Shown here one piece after another: positions 10,901-18,927 of a stretch of 23,542 nt of DNA. The notes below the pieces were generated by a model. It was not told where the DNA came from, did no database searches, and saw only the letters and a list, made by a program, of their open reading frames with translations. Location of the stretch: assembly GCA_011800805.1 (NCBI GenBank), contig MPNW01001032.1, forward strand, positions 33,485 to 57,026, given 5' to 3'. Numbering within the stretch: the stretch's first letter is position 1; the number at the start of each line of letters is the position of its first letter. The DNA is from Hirudo medicinalis (lineage: Eukaryota > Annelida > Clitellata > Hirudinida > Hirudinidae). Position numbers and translations under genes: made by a program.

Positions 10901-11013
10901 CCCTGCTCCCCATCTCATCATCATCATCATCAAGGCTCAATAGGCAATTGCTTGCCTACTCCGATGAACCTCTGACCTTGACCCAAGATTACTTGGCTCT
11001 TCCTGATTGGTAG
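389..11013 (+). CDS. Titin/twitchin-like Ig-FN3 giant muscle protein, 3' part (23 exons)
   Basis: The coding exons are 389-506, 664-836, 1113-1406, 1543-1845, 2239-2336, 2622-2847, 2963-3268, 3367-3478, 3630-3802, 3910-4194, 4320-4622, 4771-4953, 5110-5237, 5327-5826, 5952-7065, 7224-7532, 8003-8068, 8460-8786, 8972-9274, 9424-9744, 9910-10218, 10378-10683 and 10841-11013. Together they code about 2,140 residues: Ig-Ig-FN3(x3)-Ig-Ig-FN3(x13) and a 57-codon terminal exon. The FN3 domains show the sarcomeric pattern: W.PP..DGG.PI..Y.(V/I)E, L.EG..Y.FRV.AEN..G.G. Most domain borders fall on phase-1 introns, typical of exon-shuffled modular proteins. Such proteins bind myosin and act as a molecular ruler or spring in the sarcomere. 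I see no kinase domain, signal peptide or membrane segment, so a receptor such as sidekick is unlikely. The start lies upstream of the window. An acceptor defect (2620-2621) and a frameshift (4938-4942) interrupt the model. The family call is firm; orthology to one named gene is not. Confidence 0.85.
664..836 (+). CDS. Exon: Ig domain 1, C-terminal half
   Basis: It completes the split Trp and continues FKDGREL. The F-strand motif is DAGVYTCEVFNQHG with the second conserved Cys. The donor is G|GTGAGC, phase 1. Together with 389-506 it makes a full I-set Ig with both disulphide cysteines. Confidence 0.85.
1113..1406 (+). CDS. Exon: Ig domain 2 (cysteine-less, A-band type)
   Basis: A single phase 1-1 exon. 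It codes PRVTWRRNG (C strand) and EEGQYEVDLENLAG (F strand). Both canonical Ig cysteines are replaced, as in many titin/twitchin A-band Ig domains. The donor is T|GTGAGT. Confidence 0.85.
1543..1845 (+). CDS. Exon: FN3 domain 1
   Basis: A phase 1-1 exon with the complete FN3 signature: LAWDSPEDDGGYPISGYVID, then LLPGNRYNFRVSAENAVG. The donor G|GTTGCA is followed at once by a long TGATGG-type microsatellite. Confidence 0.87.
1850..2095. repeat. Hierarchical TGA/TGG/TGATGG/TGACGG microsatellite in intron
   Basis: Starting 5 bp past a splice donor, blocks of (ATG)n, (GTG)n, (GATGGT)n, (GACGGT)n and (GAT)n follow one another. It makes up most of the 393-bp intron 1846-2238. The rest of that intron shows no features beyond its splice signals. 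Confidence 0.9.
2239..2336 (+). CDS. Exon: FN3 domain 2, N-terminal part
   Basis: Acceptor CCCTGCAG is strong. The exon reads EPPECPRGLDLI and ends ITFQWQPPGAMPPWK in phase 0 before GTAATA. It is the A to C strand part of an FN3 domain that continues at 2622. Confidence 0.8.
2524..2556. repeat. Interstitial telomere-like repeat (TTAGGG variants)
   Basis: GGGTTAGGGTTATGGTTAGG is followed by two more degenerate copies. It is a short run of TTAGGG and near-TTAGGG units inside the intron of FN3 domain 2. Confidence 0.75.
2622..2847 (+). CDS. Exon: FN3 domain 2, C-terminal part (acceptor lacks AG)
   Basis: The reading frame LDGYGPVFQGYYVERR to GGDYEYRVIAVNDGGEG is a clear FN3 continuation and ends KDQY in phase 1 (G|GTTAGC). 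It fits the phase-0 end at 2336 only if the exon starts at 2622. The two bases before that are AA (2620-2621) where AG is required. The only nearby AG (TTTTTCAAG, ending 2652) would shift the frame. The start is therefore inferred from homology, not from a valid splice site. Confidence 0.7.
2963..3268 (+). CDS. Exon: FN3 domain 3
   Basis: A phase 1-1 exon. It contains LNLSWTPPRNTGGTPITNYLIE and LLEGTSYEFRVIAENKMGRS, a typical FN3. The donor is G|GTAGGT. Confidence 0.87.
3367..3478 (+). CDS. Exon: Ig domain 3, N-terminal half
   Basis: Acceptor TATTTCCAG. It codes the B-strand Cys (DATFQCKL) and VIW, ending in phase 2 inside the Trp codon (TG|G). This is the same intron position as in Ig domain 1. 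An additional CTC cluster (DCTCK) is present near the start. Confidence 0.82.
3630..3802 (+). CDS. Exon: Ig domain 3, C-terminal half
   Basis: It completes the Trp and reads LKDSERLPATNKY, then RDKGVYTCEASNQYGRV with the second Cys. It is 173 bp, the same length as the matching exon of Ig domain 1 (664-836). The donor is G|GTTTGC. Confidence 0.85.
3910..4194 (+). CDS. Exon: Ig domain 4 (cysteine-less)
   Basis: The acceptor CCTCAG has a weak pyrimidine tract but the frame fits: EPPRLTFDPLLRHQ, then DPTPTLTWYKNG and DDQGEYEVVAKNEWG. Both Ig cysteines are absent, as in Ig domain 2. The donor is G|GTGAGT, phase 1. Confidence 0.83.
4266..4306. repeat. (AATC)n microsatellite
   Basis: AATCAATCAATCAACC-type tetranucleotide repeats in the 125-bp intron before FN3 domain 4. 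Confidence 0.8.
4320..4622 (+). CDS. Exon: FN3 domain 4
   Basis: A phase 1-1 exon after TTCCCTCAG. It shows IDWRKPKQDGGCPVDNYLVEK and LRSQTEYIFRVFAENEMGVG. The donor is G|GTATGT. It is 303 bp, like FN3 domain 1. Confidence 0.87.
4771..4953 (+). CDS. Exon: FN3 domain 5, N-terminal part (frameshifted, in-frame TAA)
   Basis: The FN3-like frame is GQLPGVRSFRHVDVQLG, then VILEWEPPM, RSYILERFEDPP and WIKVAMLPP. It starts in phase 1 after ATCGAG; the better-looking acceptor CTCTTCAG (ending 4756) gives the wrong phase. The frame meets TAA at 4947-4949. The exon end, at the donor CAG|GTGAGT, is one base short of the phase the next exon needs. One more C in the 4938-4942 run would restore a good FN3 join, so a frameshift is likely. 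Confidence 0.7.
5110..5237 (+). CDS. Exon: FN3 domain 5, C-terminal part
   Basis: After TATACAG the exon reads YKVTGVREDLGMKFRLYGE and ends RPSEDK (G|GTCAGT). YKVTGVRED matches the E-F region of FN3 domains. It requires a phase-2 partner upstream, which supports the frameshift call in 4771-4953. Confidence 0.72.
5327..5826 (+). CDS. Exon: FN3 domain 6 and first half of FN3 domain 7
   Basis: FN3-6: IELEWRPPAQGLPVTGYIIE, then LNEGGEYFFRISAENHNGVG. FN3-7 begins RYGQLRKEAVTLEWGS, carries an acidic insert (EDDEDEDE) in the loop before PITGYLIEKMD, and lacks the usual Pro-rich leader. The exon ends in phase 0 at HK|GTTTGA. Confidence 0.85.
5952..7065 (+). CDS. Large exon: rest of FN3 7, FN3 domains 8, 9 and 10
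   Basis: A phase 0-1 exon of 1,114 bp. FN3-7 is completed with LLPGHKYAFRVRPLGEE. FN3-8 has VRWLPPAAMDIGGSPLIAYV, FN3-9 has LRWQPPANDGGLEITQYVVL, and FN3-10 has LSWLPYTGENIGAVSSYRIE. A linker between FN3-9 and FN3-10 (about 6718-6770) is basic and Ser-rich, RRSLSRRPSLSKLTIS, with two PKA-type R-R-x-S sites. Several domains are fused in one exon while the neighbours are one domain per exon, so introns were lost here or never gained. Confidence 0.9.
7224..7532 (+). CDS. Exon: FN3 domain 11
   Basis: A phase 1-1 exon: LTLTWLPPINDGGAALSAYV, then LNQGTEYQFRVSAENSLGVG. The donor is AAC|GTTAGT; reading on would hit TAG at once, so the splice is needed. Confidence 0.88.
7533..8002. other. Intron, AT-rich, with an assembly N
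   Basis: A 470-bp intron of TAATAA-type sequence. A single N at 7789 is preceded by a 30-bp stretch (7759-7788) that recurs exactly at 7949-7978. No coding potential is seen apart from the splice signals. Confidence 0.7.
8003..8068 (+). CDS. Small linker exon, Ser/Thr/Arg-rich (22 codons)
   Basis: A 66-bp phase 1-1 exon between CATCTCAG and G|GTTAGA. It codes DTTYRSESETRKPSRTSTLI, which is not part of an FN3 fold and would sit as a linker between FN3-11 and FN3-12. Phase 1-1 means it can be skipped without a frameshift. It is flanked by introns of 470 and 391 bp made of AT repeats. It is inferred from splice sites and phase only. Confidence 0.6.
8073..8167. repeat. 10-bp tandem repeat TAAATATTAT (about 9 copies)
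   Basis: Near-identical TAAATATTAT units start right after the donor of the small linker exon. Confidence 0.92.
8208..8451. repeat. 41-bp minisatellite, six copies
   Basis: Units start at 8208, 8249, 8290, 8331, 8372 and 8413, each beginning CATTAATATTCATGAATGTG, with the last one degraded. The array ends 8 bp before the acceptor of FN3 domain 12, so the branch point probably lies inside it. Confidence 0.92.
8460..8786 (+). CDS. Exon: FN3 domain 12
   Basis: A phase 1-1 exon: LTLSWQPNLLNSDLDLSDPV, SGYIVEKRDVTD, then LLEGRFYFFRVISKNKAG. The DGG loop is replaced by a longer Asp/Leu loop. The donor is A|GTGAGG. The acceptor abuts a 41-bp minisatellite. Confidence 0.87.
8972..9274 (+). CDS. Exon: FN3 domain 13
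   Basis: It shows IEWTAPISDGGSHVTKYIVE, then LHSNNSYYVRVAAENYEGLG. The acceptor at 8970-8971 is followed 9 bp later by another in-phase CAG (8978-8980), so the start may be 8972 or 8981. The donor is AAAA|GTCAGT. Confidence 0.87.
9424..9744 (+). CDS. Exon: FN3 domain 14
   Basis: A phase 1-1 exon: VSLKWDVPLETGSVPLSGFQ, then LVHGLEYNFRIRAENPVGVG. It carries a small insertion (EQQEGCEGGSGVTS) in the C-C' region, giving a longer exon than its neighbours. The donor is G|GTGAGG. Confidence 0.87.
9910..10218 (+). CDS. Exon: FN3 domain 15
   Basis: A phase 1-1 exon after TTTCAACAG: VTLSWMSPERDGGSRITTYV, then LIEGTPYMFRVSAENEVGVG. The donor is G|GTCAGT. Confidence 0.88.
10378..10683 (+). CDS. Exon: FN3 domain 16
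   Basis: A phase 1-1 exon: LALHWSPPYDGSAYQIERYI, then LMENQLYNFRIKAETSSGFS. It is the last folded domain of the protein. The donor is G|GTTGGT. Confidence 0.88.
10841..11013 (+). CDS. Terminal exon: Ser-rich C-terminal tail and stop
   Basis: It enters in phase 1 after TTTTTCAACAG and codes ESVPMDNIDSLIRESEQHSE, a run of six Ser (from an exonic TCA repeat), and ends LTLTQDYLALPDW followed by TAG at 11011-11013. There is no kinase, Ig or M-band-like domain after the FN3 array. The tail matches nothing I recognise. Confidence 0.8.
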
Positions 11014-11473
11014 AGAGGCGACGGACTATTGGCCGCACGTTTAGAAAAGGTTAAAAGGCTAAAAGTTCAGGGCTTCGATGGATGTCACTGGCCAGAGTTT
11101 ATTAAGTATTAATTTCATAAGTGTGGATTTATTTTCCGAATTCATGCCATATCATTATCATTACACTATCATCACCAAATGCACACGTGATTGGACTAAC
11201 GTTATTCGCTGACCATAATCAGCCTAGGACCAAGTTGTCCAATGACAGAGCTGGGTCACCGAGCGTCAAACATTTTAAACCACTCAACGTTTGAAACTTT
11301 TCACAACATCCAATGATGGGTGGGGGTTTGTGGTGTGCTTTTAGATGTGCAATCCTAAATAGTAACTTTTAGATAAGTAACAATACTTTTTTTTATCTAT
11401 TTGATGATTTTATTCACATCTTTTTCTGTGGAGTCTTTTCAAATAAGTCATTTAATGAGTAAATTCTACGCGT

Positions 11474-11649
11474 GAAAGAATTTTAGAATCGTTCTGTGTC
11501 GGCTGCGACCTGTGTTTGGTCCTCGCTCGTTTCAAGCTGGAACGCGGCCGAGGACGGAGGCTTTCGAGTCCAGACGAAGTGACCCTCGAATTTCTACATT
11601 TCGACCGGATGAGACCCGACACAGAATCGACGACACGAAAATTCTTCAC
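11474..11649. repeat. Foldback (inverted-repeat) element, MITE-like
   Basis: The left arm 11474-11502 contains AGAATTTT and TTCTGTGTCGG. The right arm 11616-11649 contains CCGACACAGAA (perfect 11-bp complement) and AAAATTCT. An inner pair, GTCCTCG (11519-11525) and CGAGGAC (11549-11555), adds a second stem. It could be a small non-autonomous transposon or a structured 3' UTR element. No clear target-site duplication is visible. Confidence 0.5.
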
Positions 11650-11751
11650 TGCTGCGCTATTTCTGGTTTAATTATTCGACCCTATTCGATTCGATTTGTG
11701 GTTTTTAATTTTCAATATCCTCGTTTGTCGAACACACGCTACTTCATCGTG

Positions 11752-11757
11752 TTTATT
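11752..11757 (-). terminator. Poly(A) signal AATAAA for the Gli gene
   Basis: Reading the minus strand from the stop at 13148, this TTTATT (AATAAA in sense) is the first canonical signal I find, about 1.4 kb downstream. Further signals follow at 11409-11414 and 11128-11133. Confidence 0.5.
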
Positions 11758-11769
11758 ATCTTTGGATTC

Positions 11770-11775
11770 AATAAA
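11770..11775 (+). terminator. Poly(A) signal AATAAA for the titin-like gene
   Basis: This is the first AATAAA on the plus strand after the stop at 11013, giving a 3' UTR of roughly 0.8 kb. No other gene on this strand could use it. Confidence 0.6.
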
Positions 11776-12024
11776 TTATCGCTAAATTTATGCGTCTGCT
11801 TGTCTCCTTCCGGCGCCTTTCACAACAGTTCAGTCAGTCTCGAACGTCAGACGTCAACAAACCAACGATGGAAACCTGTCGACCACCTGCACGCTCAGCA
11901 GCCAGATTAGCATAAAAATCAACGTGTGAAATTGCACCTACCTGCGACCACGTGCTCAGTTATTCACCACGTGGCATTCTGTTCGTTCTGTTTGATTTTT
12001 TAAATTCTCTGTTGATTAAGAATT

Positions 12025-12050
12025 CCTCCTCCTCCTCCTCCTCCTCCTCC
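12025..12050. repeat. (CCT)n microsatellite
   Basis: About eight CCT units in the 3' intergenic region. Confidence 0.9.
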
Positions 12051-13059
12051 ATTTCAAAATTAAAACCAGAAGACATGTTAAACTCGTCCAGCTTCATCAG
12101 CCAGCCTTATGCGGGCAGCATTTGAAATCCACTCGATAGATTTTTATAGCATTTTAAAGTTCAGTCGTGGACAAATAATATATTAATTGCGACATCCTCT
12201 TTCCCCGCCGACACCGACACTCCACGCGAGCGAGCGTCTTCGACCTCACGAAGGCATCGATCGACGGCGACGTCGACGAGGAGAACCGAACCGCAGAAAA
12301 CGATCAAAAATCCCGAGAGAAACGGTGAAAGAACAGTTTGGCACGCAGGAAACGAGTCGCAACGGTCGTCGGCGTCGTCGCCGTCGACATATTGCCGAGA
12401 GTGTAGCTGGAGGGCGATTAAACAATGGTGAAAGACTACAACAATAATATCAGCACTGCTATAGAAACCGTGGTCCGGGCACAGCGAAATGAAAATCGAA
12501 AAAGACAATACAAAGAGTAAGAACATGGTAAACGTTGATAGCAAAAGTAACAATTCAAAACGTGGCAAAACAACATTACAGATGTGCAGATAAACACAAA
12601 AATAACAAAGTAATGATAACAATAATAACAATAACAATAACAATAATAACAATAACAATAACAATAACAACATTAAACACGTCTATCGTCATCGTTATAA
12701 TCAGGCACATAAGGCAGTCGATCGAGAGACGGGGGCATGGCTAAGAAGGCGGCAAGCCCGCGGGGGCCGTCGGCACGGAACGAGCGGGCGAGTATCGTCG
12801 AATACTTGAACGGAGGCAAATGCGAAGGCACCGATCTACTTACAAAAAGGCGAGAATCGCTCGCTGCACGAACGTTTTAAACTTCGAAAGTTTTCAGAAA
12901 AACAAAAAAGAAAAACGTAACAAAAAAGGCCGGAGAAGGCCCGGGCGTCTTCGGCCCGGATGGAGATGTTCGAGAAAACAATGACCGTCGTCGTCGTTAA
13001 ATGAGATTCCATCATTCAGAGGGGGTTTTAAGCAACAAGAAGGATGACTTAACCCAAAA

Positions 13060-13143
13060 TCAACCATCATCATTATCATCTTTATCACCATCACCACCAC
13101 CACCGTCATCATCATCAGCTCCATCATCATCATCATCATCATC
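13060..13143. repeat. (CAT)n repeat just past the Gli stop codon
   Basis: CAT/CACCAC units lie within 5-90 bp downstream of the Gli TGA on the minus strand, so they are transcribed in its 3' UTR. Confidence 0.85.
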
Positions 13144-13147
13144 TCTG

Positions 13148-13290
13148 TCAAGACATGGACATGTTGGAAGCGAAAAGATCGTTCTCGGCACTGAGCTGCA
13201 CGAGCGAGGCATCCAAGCTGCTCAGCCTCATGTTTTGTTGTTGCTGTTGTGCTTGCAACTGTTGCGGGTAGTTTTGCATGCTTATCGTTC

Positions 13291-13321
<31 letters not shown>

Positions 13322-13585
13322 GTAGTAGTAGTAATGTTGATGTTGGTGATGATTGTAGTAGTTTTGAGGGATCGAAGGATGGCTTTGATCAGGATGATGA
13401 GGACGAACGTGCTGATTGAAATTTGGATACTGCTGTTGATATGGCCAGTAGTCGTTGAGGGAATAATAGTTGTTGTTGTGGTAGTTTGACGGATGAGGAG
13501 GAGCGGCCTTGAAGTAGTCGCCTTGCATTCCACCCGCTCGGGGGTTTTTCGAGCCCTGGCGTCCGACGTCGGTGGTGCTTGAAAC
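13148..13585 (-). CDS. Gli: Terminal Gli exon with Gln/His tracts and conserved C-terminus
   Basis: Acceptor GATTCAAG, phase 0, 146 codons with TGA at 13148-13150. It codes [10 protein letters not shown], Tyr/His/Gln-rich stretches, and ends [19 protein letters not shown] and MSMS. The end resembles vertebrate GLI2/3 C-termini (S-LTSLAEENKFLN), so the protein is complete at this end. Confidence 0.85.
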
Positions 13586-16500
13586 CTTGAATCGCAACCG
13601 CAATTGTAATAAAATGACTTTTTAAAGTCTCCACATCACTCAAATCATTCAATTGAAAGTATCTCACGACGACGAGCGAATGTGATAATTAGATTTCGCA
13701 CGTCTCACCTTCATGCAGTCGGGCGAAGCCTGATTGGTCGAATGCTTGAAGTCGTTCACGTTAGCGTGAAAAGGAGGAGCGTGATATCCTGCATCGCGAT
13801 ATCCGTCCATCTGCTGCTGCTGTTGATGATAGACGTACCTCCACTGCTCGTTCATTGGATGGCATCCACAGTAGCCGGGAGGCACCTGGCAATTGCGACG
13901 GGAAGGTGCACACTGCTGTCTCGTCGGAATCCTCTGCCGGGGAAGTGCCGCACTGCCGCACGACGCGCTCTGGGGGAAGTCGTCGGGAGTCGAGGGTTCG
14001 GGATCGACCTCCCAATGAGGCTGTCGGGGACGTTCCTGTACGTATCGAAGATTGCTATTGGTCGACAGTCGAGGCAAGCACGAGCTCTGCTTGAGAGGGT
14101 GAGCCGAAGAAAACGAGGGACCCGGCGGCCCGGCCCGATCGGCGGGCGGTCGATCGTTCGGTCGACTCCCGGCATACATGCACGAATATCTCTGTGCACT
14201 GCCGACAAGGTTCGGGTCGTGCTGTTGCAAGCTCTCGTCTCCTCTCGTCGGCTGCAATTGATCATTAGTGGCAGGTTGGTGCTCATTCATCTGTTTCTCT
14301 CTTTTTTGCTGCCTTATAAATTCTTTCAACTCATCTGGCATGATGAAGTCGTCGTCGTCGTCGTCTTCGACATAGTTTTCGCTACCGTCGGCCCCGTCAG
14401 TCGTCGGAAGTGGCCGACAGTCGACGTTATCACTGACGTCTTGCATCTTGTAGCTGATATTTTCCAGCCAATCAGCAGAGGTCTCTTTGGTCTGAACACC
14501 CTCGAGACTGTGACATCTGGCCTGCGGAGAGGCGGCATTCTGACGATCTCTCACGCTCGGCATGCTGCACCTCCTCGAATTCCTCAGGGAGAGCATCGAC
14601 GACGAATCGTCTTGAAACCGAGGGTTGGAAGAGGCGGAGCTTCCGTCGATGGTCCACTGAGCTTCCATCTGATTGGCGAGGAAATTGATCGATCCCGTCG
14701 AAGCGTCTCTCTGCCTCTCCACTGGCAGCGACTGGCAACTTCCTGCTGGCTTATAGGCTGCTTGAGATGAGAGGGCATTGAATGAAGAAAGTGAGGAGGA
14801 AGGCATGTCATATTCATACGGTGAATCAAGTGTGCTCTGGCAAGTAATCTCTTCTCCATTTGTTGAATTTGAATCCGGCCCCCTGGTCCTCGAGCCCCTG
14901 GAGATGAAGTTGGTGCTGACGGCGGCGATGGAAGGCGGTACGAAAGAGGAGGGAATCTCCATGGAACTGTTGCTGCTCCCAGCAAACGAACTCACTGCCG
15001 AACTGTTGTTGCTGTTTTGGAGGGTTCGTCGTTGTTGGTTGTTCGACTCCTGGACGTCGGAGGTGAGCCCGGAGGGGGGAGTCGACGGAAGCGAGGGTGA
15101 GCGAGCGGAGGGCATCGTCGGAAACTGATACTTCTTTCTGCCGACCGGAAAAACCCCTTTGCGGATCTGCTTTTGATGAAGGACGTCGGAAATGTTGCTG
15201 CCGAAAGAAGATCTCCTTCTGCTTCCTGAAATAAATGCTTGGGGCTCGAGTGCAATCGATGGGGATTTAAAAATTTCAAGTCAACCGACCAATAGGAGGA
15301 AGAGAAGGTATGTTCTTGTTGAGACCTCGAAACACAAAGTCATTCCCGTGCCCCTCTATGACCTCGCCCTCGAACCCTGCCATGCCTGCCACCATGGTGG
15401 ACTGAGGTACCTGGAGTTTCAGTAACACAAAGCATGTTGGACGTAGTTAACAAATGAAAAGACTGGAAAGAAAAGGTTTGCATTGGTTTTCAGAGAACTT
15501 TGTTTTTATTACAATTTTAAATTAAAAATAATGTTGTAATAAATTAAGAGTTCGTATGTTAAAACAAAAACAATGTTGTAATAAATGAACAGTTCGTATG
15601 TAAAAACAAAAACAATGTCGTAATAAATTAGCAGTTCACCTGGAAGATTGCGTCGATCTCGTCGACGAGAACGTGGTGCTCCGCATTTTCGGGCACCAGC
15701 AACATTTCCAGCTCGAGTTCCTGAACCGGTTGGCACGACGACAAGGGGGAAGGAAGAGTCCTCATGACCGGAGTAGTGGAGGAAGGAAGCTCTTGTTTCA
15801 TGTGCTGTTCGAAACGAACAACAGACTGAAGATTGAAGAACATCGCGACGATCGTCGTGCATTTAGCTCGGTCGGACGACGTATCATGAACGACATCTTG
15901 TAAATGTCATGATTCATTGTGCTTAAACGAGAACAATTTGCAGCAGAGATGAATGTGCGATCAATTAAAGGAGGGCATCTGGTCGTCACCTGAACGAGGG
16001 CGTTGTCATTAAAAGTTCCTCCGGGGTGGTGCTGAAGGCTCTCCACGTCCAGCCTGTACCCGCCCTGGCCGCAGTTGCTCGAGTTCGACGCCGGCCCCGA
16101 CGACGACGACGGCGAGCCTCGGTACGTCTGAAAGAAACGTTTTCGTCGTGAACTTCTCGGTTCGATCGGCAGGAAGAAATTCCTCGCCTGAGGGGTCGTG
16201 CCGCCCCGGATCGTTCCCCCGTTGGAGCTGCCGCCGCCCCCTGCGGTGCTGCTGTTGCTTCCGCCCTCTCCGTTGCAGGGGAAGGAAGACTCGCCCTTGT
16301 GCTTCTTGCTGGCGTAGAAATCCACCCCGTGCACAGTTTTGACGTGCTTCCTCAGGGAGCTCGGGTCGGTGTACCTCTTCGTGCAACCTGCTGCCTTGCA
16401 CACGTAAGGCTTCTGCATAAAAGAAGATCGACCGATCGTGCTTAACGACGTCTAAGGAATGTCAGAGGTCACCAGAGAAAGATCTCTTTGGTGTCGGTCG

Positions 16501-17217
16501 ATTTGATGAGAAAAGAAATTAATGAAGAATTAACGAAGGTACATAATAATGATTCAAACCAAGGACACGCTCACTATTTAAGATGACACATGTTAGAACA
16601 TAATCCAGCACTTCCAAGCAAACGACATCAATCAACAAGTTAATGTTTTGAGACCTCGTTGGAGTGCGTTCGATTCTGATGCTTGGCTCGGTCGGAGGCA
16701 TTACTGAAGGCCTTCTGGCAGCCAATGAATTCGCAGAGGTACGGCTTCTCGCCCGTGTGGCTCCTCATGTGGGTCTTGAGGTTCTCCAGACGACTGTAAG
16801 CCTTCGTGCACTCGGGATACTGAAGGCAAGCAAGACGAGACGTCATTTTAACTCGGCAGGTTTAGAACCGCAATCCTTCTAAGCGACGGCAAAACGTTTC
16901 AATCGACCGGCAACGACTTCCGACGAAGAACCGACCATGCACTTGTGCGGCTTCTCCCCAGTGTGCCTCCTGATGTGAACGACCAGCATGTACTGGGCCT
17001 TGAATGGCTTCTCCCCCCTGATGCAGCCCTCCCACTGGCAAACATAATTCTTTTTGTGGTTCGGGATGTGCTCGTCGGACAGGTGCTGAAGTGAAACGAG
17101 AACGACATGCTGACTCTGACAACGTATAACTACAGTTGACACAACAATCTCAACATTAATAGTAAACAATATTATATATAATAATAATAATAATTATTAT
17201 TATTATATTATATATTA

Positions 17218-17258
<41 letters not shown>

Positions 17259-18896
17259 ATTTATTATTTTAATTTATATATAATTTTAATTATATATATA
17301 TTATATTATATATTATAATAATAATTATTATTATTATATTTCTTATATATTATTATATTTATATTAATTAATGTCATTAATTAATACTGGCATTATTAAT
17401 TGATAATTAAATTAATAATTATAAACAAAAAATAATTAATAATAATTATAATAATCATGGTAGCAAAACCAATTGCAGTGATATTGAAAACGAAATTAGC
17501 CATTACTGCGATGACAATGCTGACTCACCTTGACAAGTTCCTCCTGAGTCTTGAACTCCTTGTGGCACCCCTTCCAGTGGCAGTTGGTCTCGTAGAAATC
17601 GGGCTCGCCCTCCTGAGGGCATCCTCCGACGTTGTTGTCGGTCGACGAGCGTCGGAACCTTCCGGACCTCGGGTCGGACTTGGTCCTCCCGTTCGCCCTC
17701 TCCATGACGTCTCCGACGTCTTTGTAAAAATGCGTCGTGTGCAAATCAAATGACGAACGTTTAATAAATTGTTGCAACAGTCGGAGCACGCTGAAGTATT
17801 CTTTGCAACGATACAAATAAATTCAACGACTCCATCACCACAAACACAAACACAAATACAAACACAAACACAAATACAAACGCAAACACAAACACGATGA
17901 CGTCTCCTTCACACAAAGACCAACCGTCGATCTCCTTCTTGAGGCACATTTCGTCCCTGTTGAGAACGGTGCTCGACACGTTGCCCGAGTCGCTGTCGAC
18001 GTCTCGAGCTTTCCTGTTTTTCTGGAAAGCCGAGGCAACGAGGACGTCAAAAGAGACGATCGTCAACGATTAAACATCGTTCCAGTCGTCGTCGATCGTC
18101 GTTTATTAATTTTTGAGAATTTCTTGATTATTCGTTCGTAGAAATATTCTCGAAGTTTGTCGCGAGTCGTGAAAAATACCGACCTTCGTGTTGGCGAAAA
18201 GAGCGTCGTCTTCGTCCATGTCGACGTTGTTTCCGTGCGAGGTGAAGCGGTTGTTGCGATGTTGCAGAACGTTGTGAGGATGAGGACCGGAAAAGGGCGG
18301 AGCCAGGGGGTACGGTCCGAAGGGCGAGTACATGAGGGGACTGTACAGGGGGTGAGGAGGAAGGAAACAAGTCGTCGGAGGATCCGTCGGCAAGCCGAAG
18401 GCAGCTGAGAAAGTAGAAGAAAAATTATAAATTTTAAATCACGCACTGCAAACGCAAGCATAATTATGGAGTTTTAATTGCAAACAATATAATTTCTTTT
18501 CAAAAACCAAGGAAAAAACGAGTATTTCAATTCAAAAATCTTTCTCACAGGCAGAAAGATGGCCGTAGGAGCCGCTGGTATTGGAAGAGTGGCAGGAGTC
18601 TCTGTTGGCTCCGCCCCCTCCGCTGTTGACCGACAGTCGAAGGCAGGCCTCGGAGCTCCTGGTCAAGCTCTCCACGTCGAAACCGGCTTCGGAGGGGGAC
18701 TGGGAAAGGGCCCTCTTGCGACCTCCCGAGTTTTGGTTTCGTCTGGACATCATGAGACTCGACCAAGGAGAGAGGGATGAAGGAGAGTGAGGAGGTTGTG
18801 GGAAGTAGGAACCTGTGCAAGTATTACCTTTCATTCGGTCATCCGATGTTGTTTGTATTTACTAGTTTGTTGCTGATCAGTCGTCATCATCATTAC

Positions 18897-18927
<31 letters not shown>

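Larger units (their letters stand above)
11014..13147. other. Shared 3' UTR / intergenic region between the convergent genes
   Basis: I see no exon with supporting splice sites or homology here. It holds poly(A) signals near 11750-11775, a foldback element (11474-11649), a CCT repeat (12025-12050), and GC-rich stretches at 12187-12420 and 12720-12990 with many CGA/CGTC motifs. Open frames in the GC-rich stretches do not resemble any protein I know. An AAC/AAT repeat lies at 12617-12670 and a CAT repeat at 13060-13143. Confidence 0.6.

Noticed and set aside
11325..11345. GLI-binding-like TGGGTGGGG near the 3' ends
   Set aside because: Two mismatches to the TGGGTGGTC consensus and no supporting cluster of sites.
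12161..12673. Minus-strand open frame of 170 codons in the intergenic region
   Set aside because: It has a Leu-repeat start derived from an AAC/AAT repeat, no recognisable domain, and lies in the predicted Gli 3' UTR.
13682..14770. Long plus-strand open frame of about 360 codons
   Set aside because: It is antisense to the large Gli exon, whose minus-strand frame has Gli motifs and matching splice phases.
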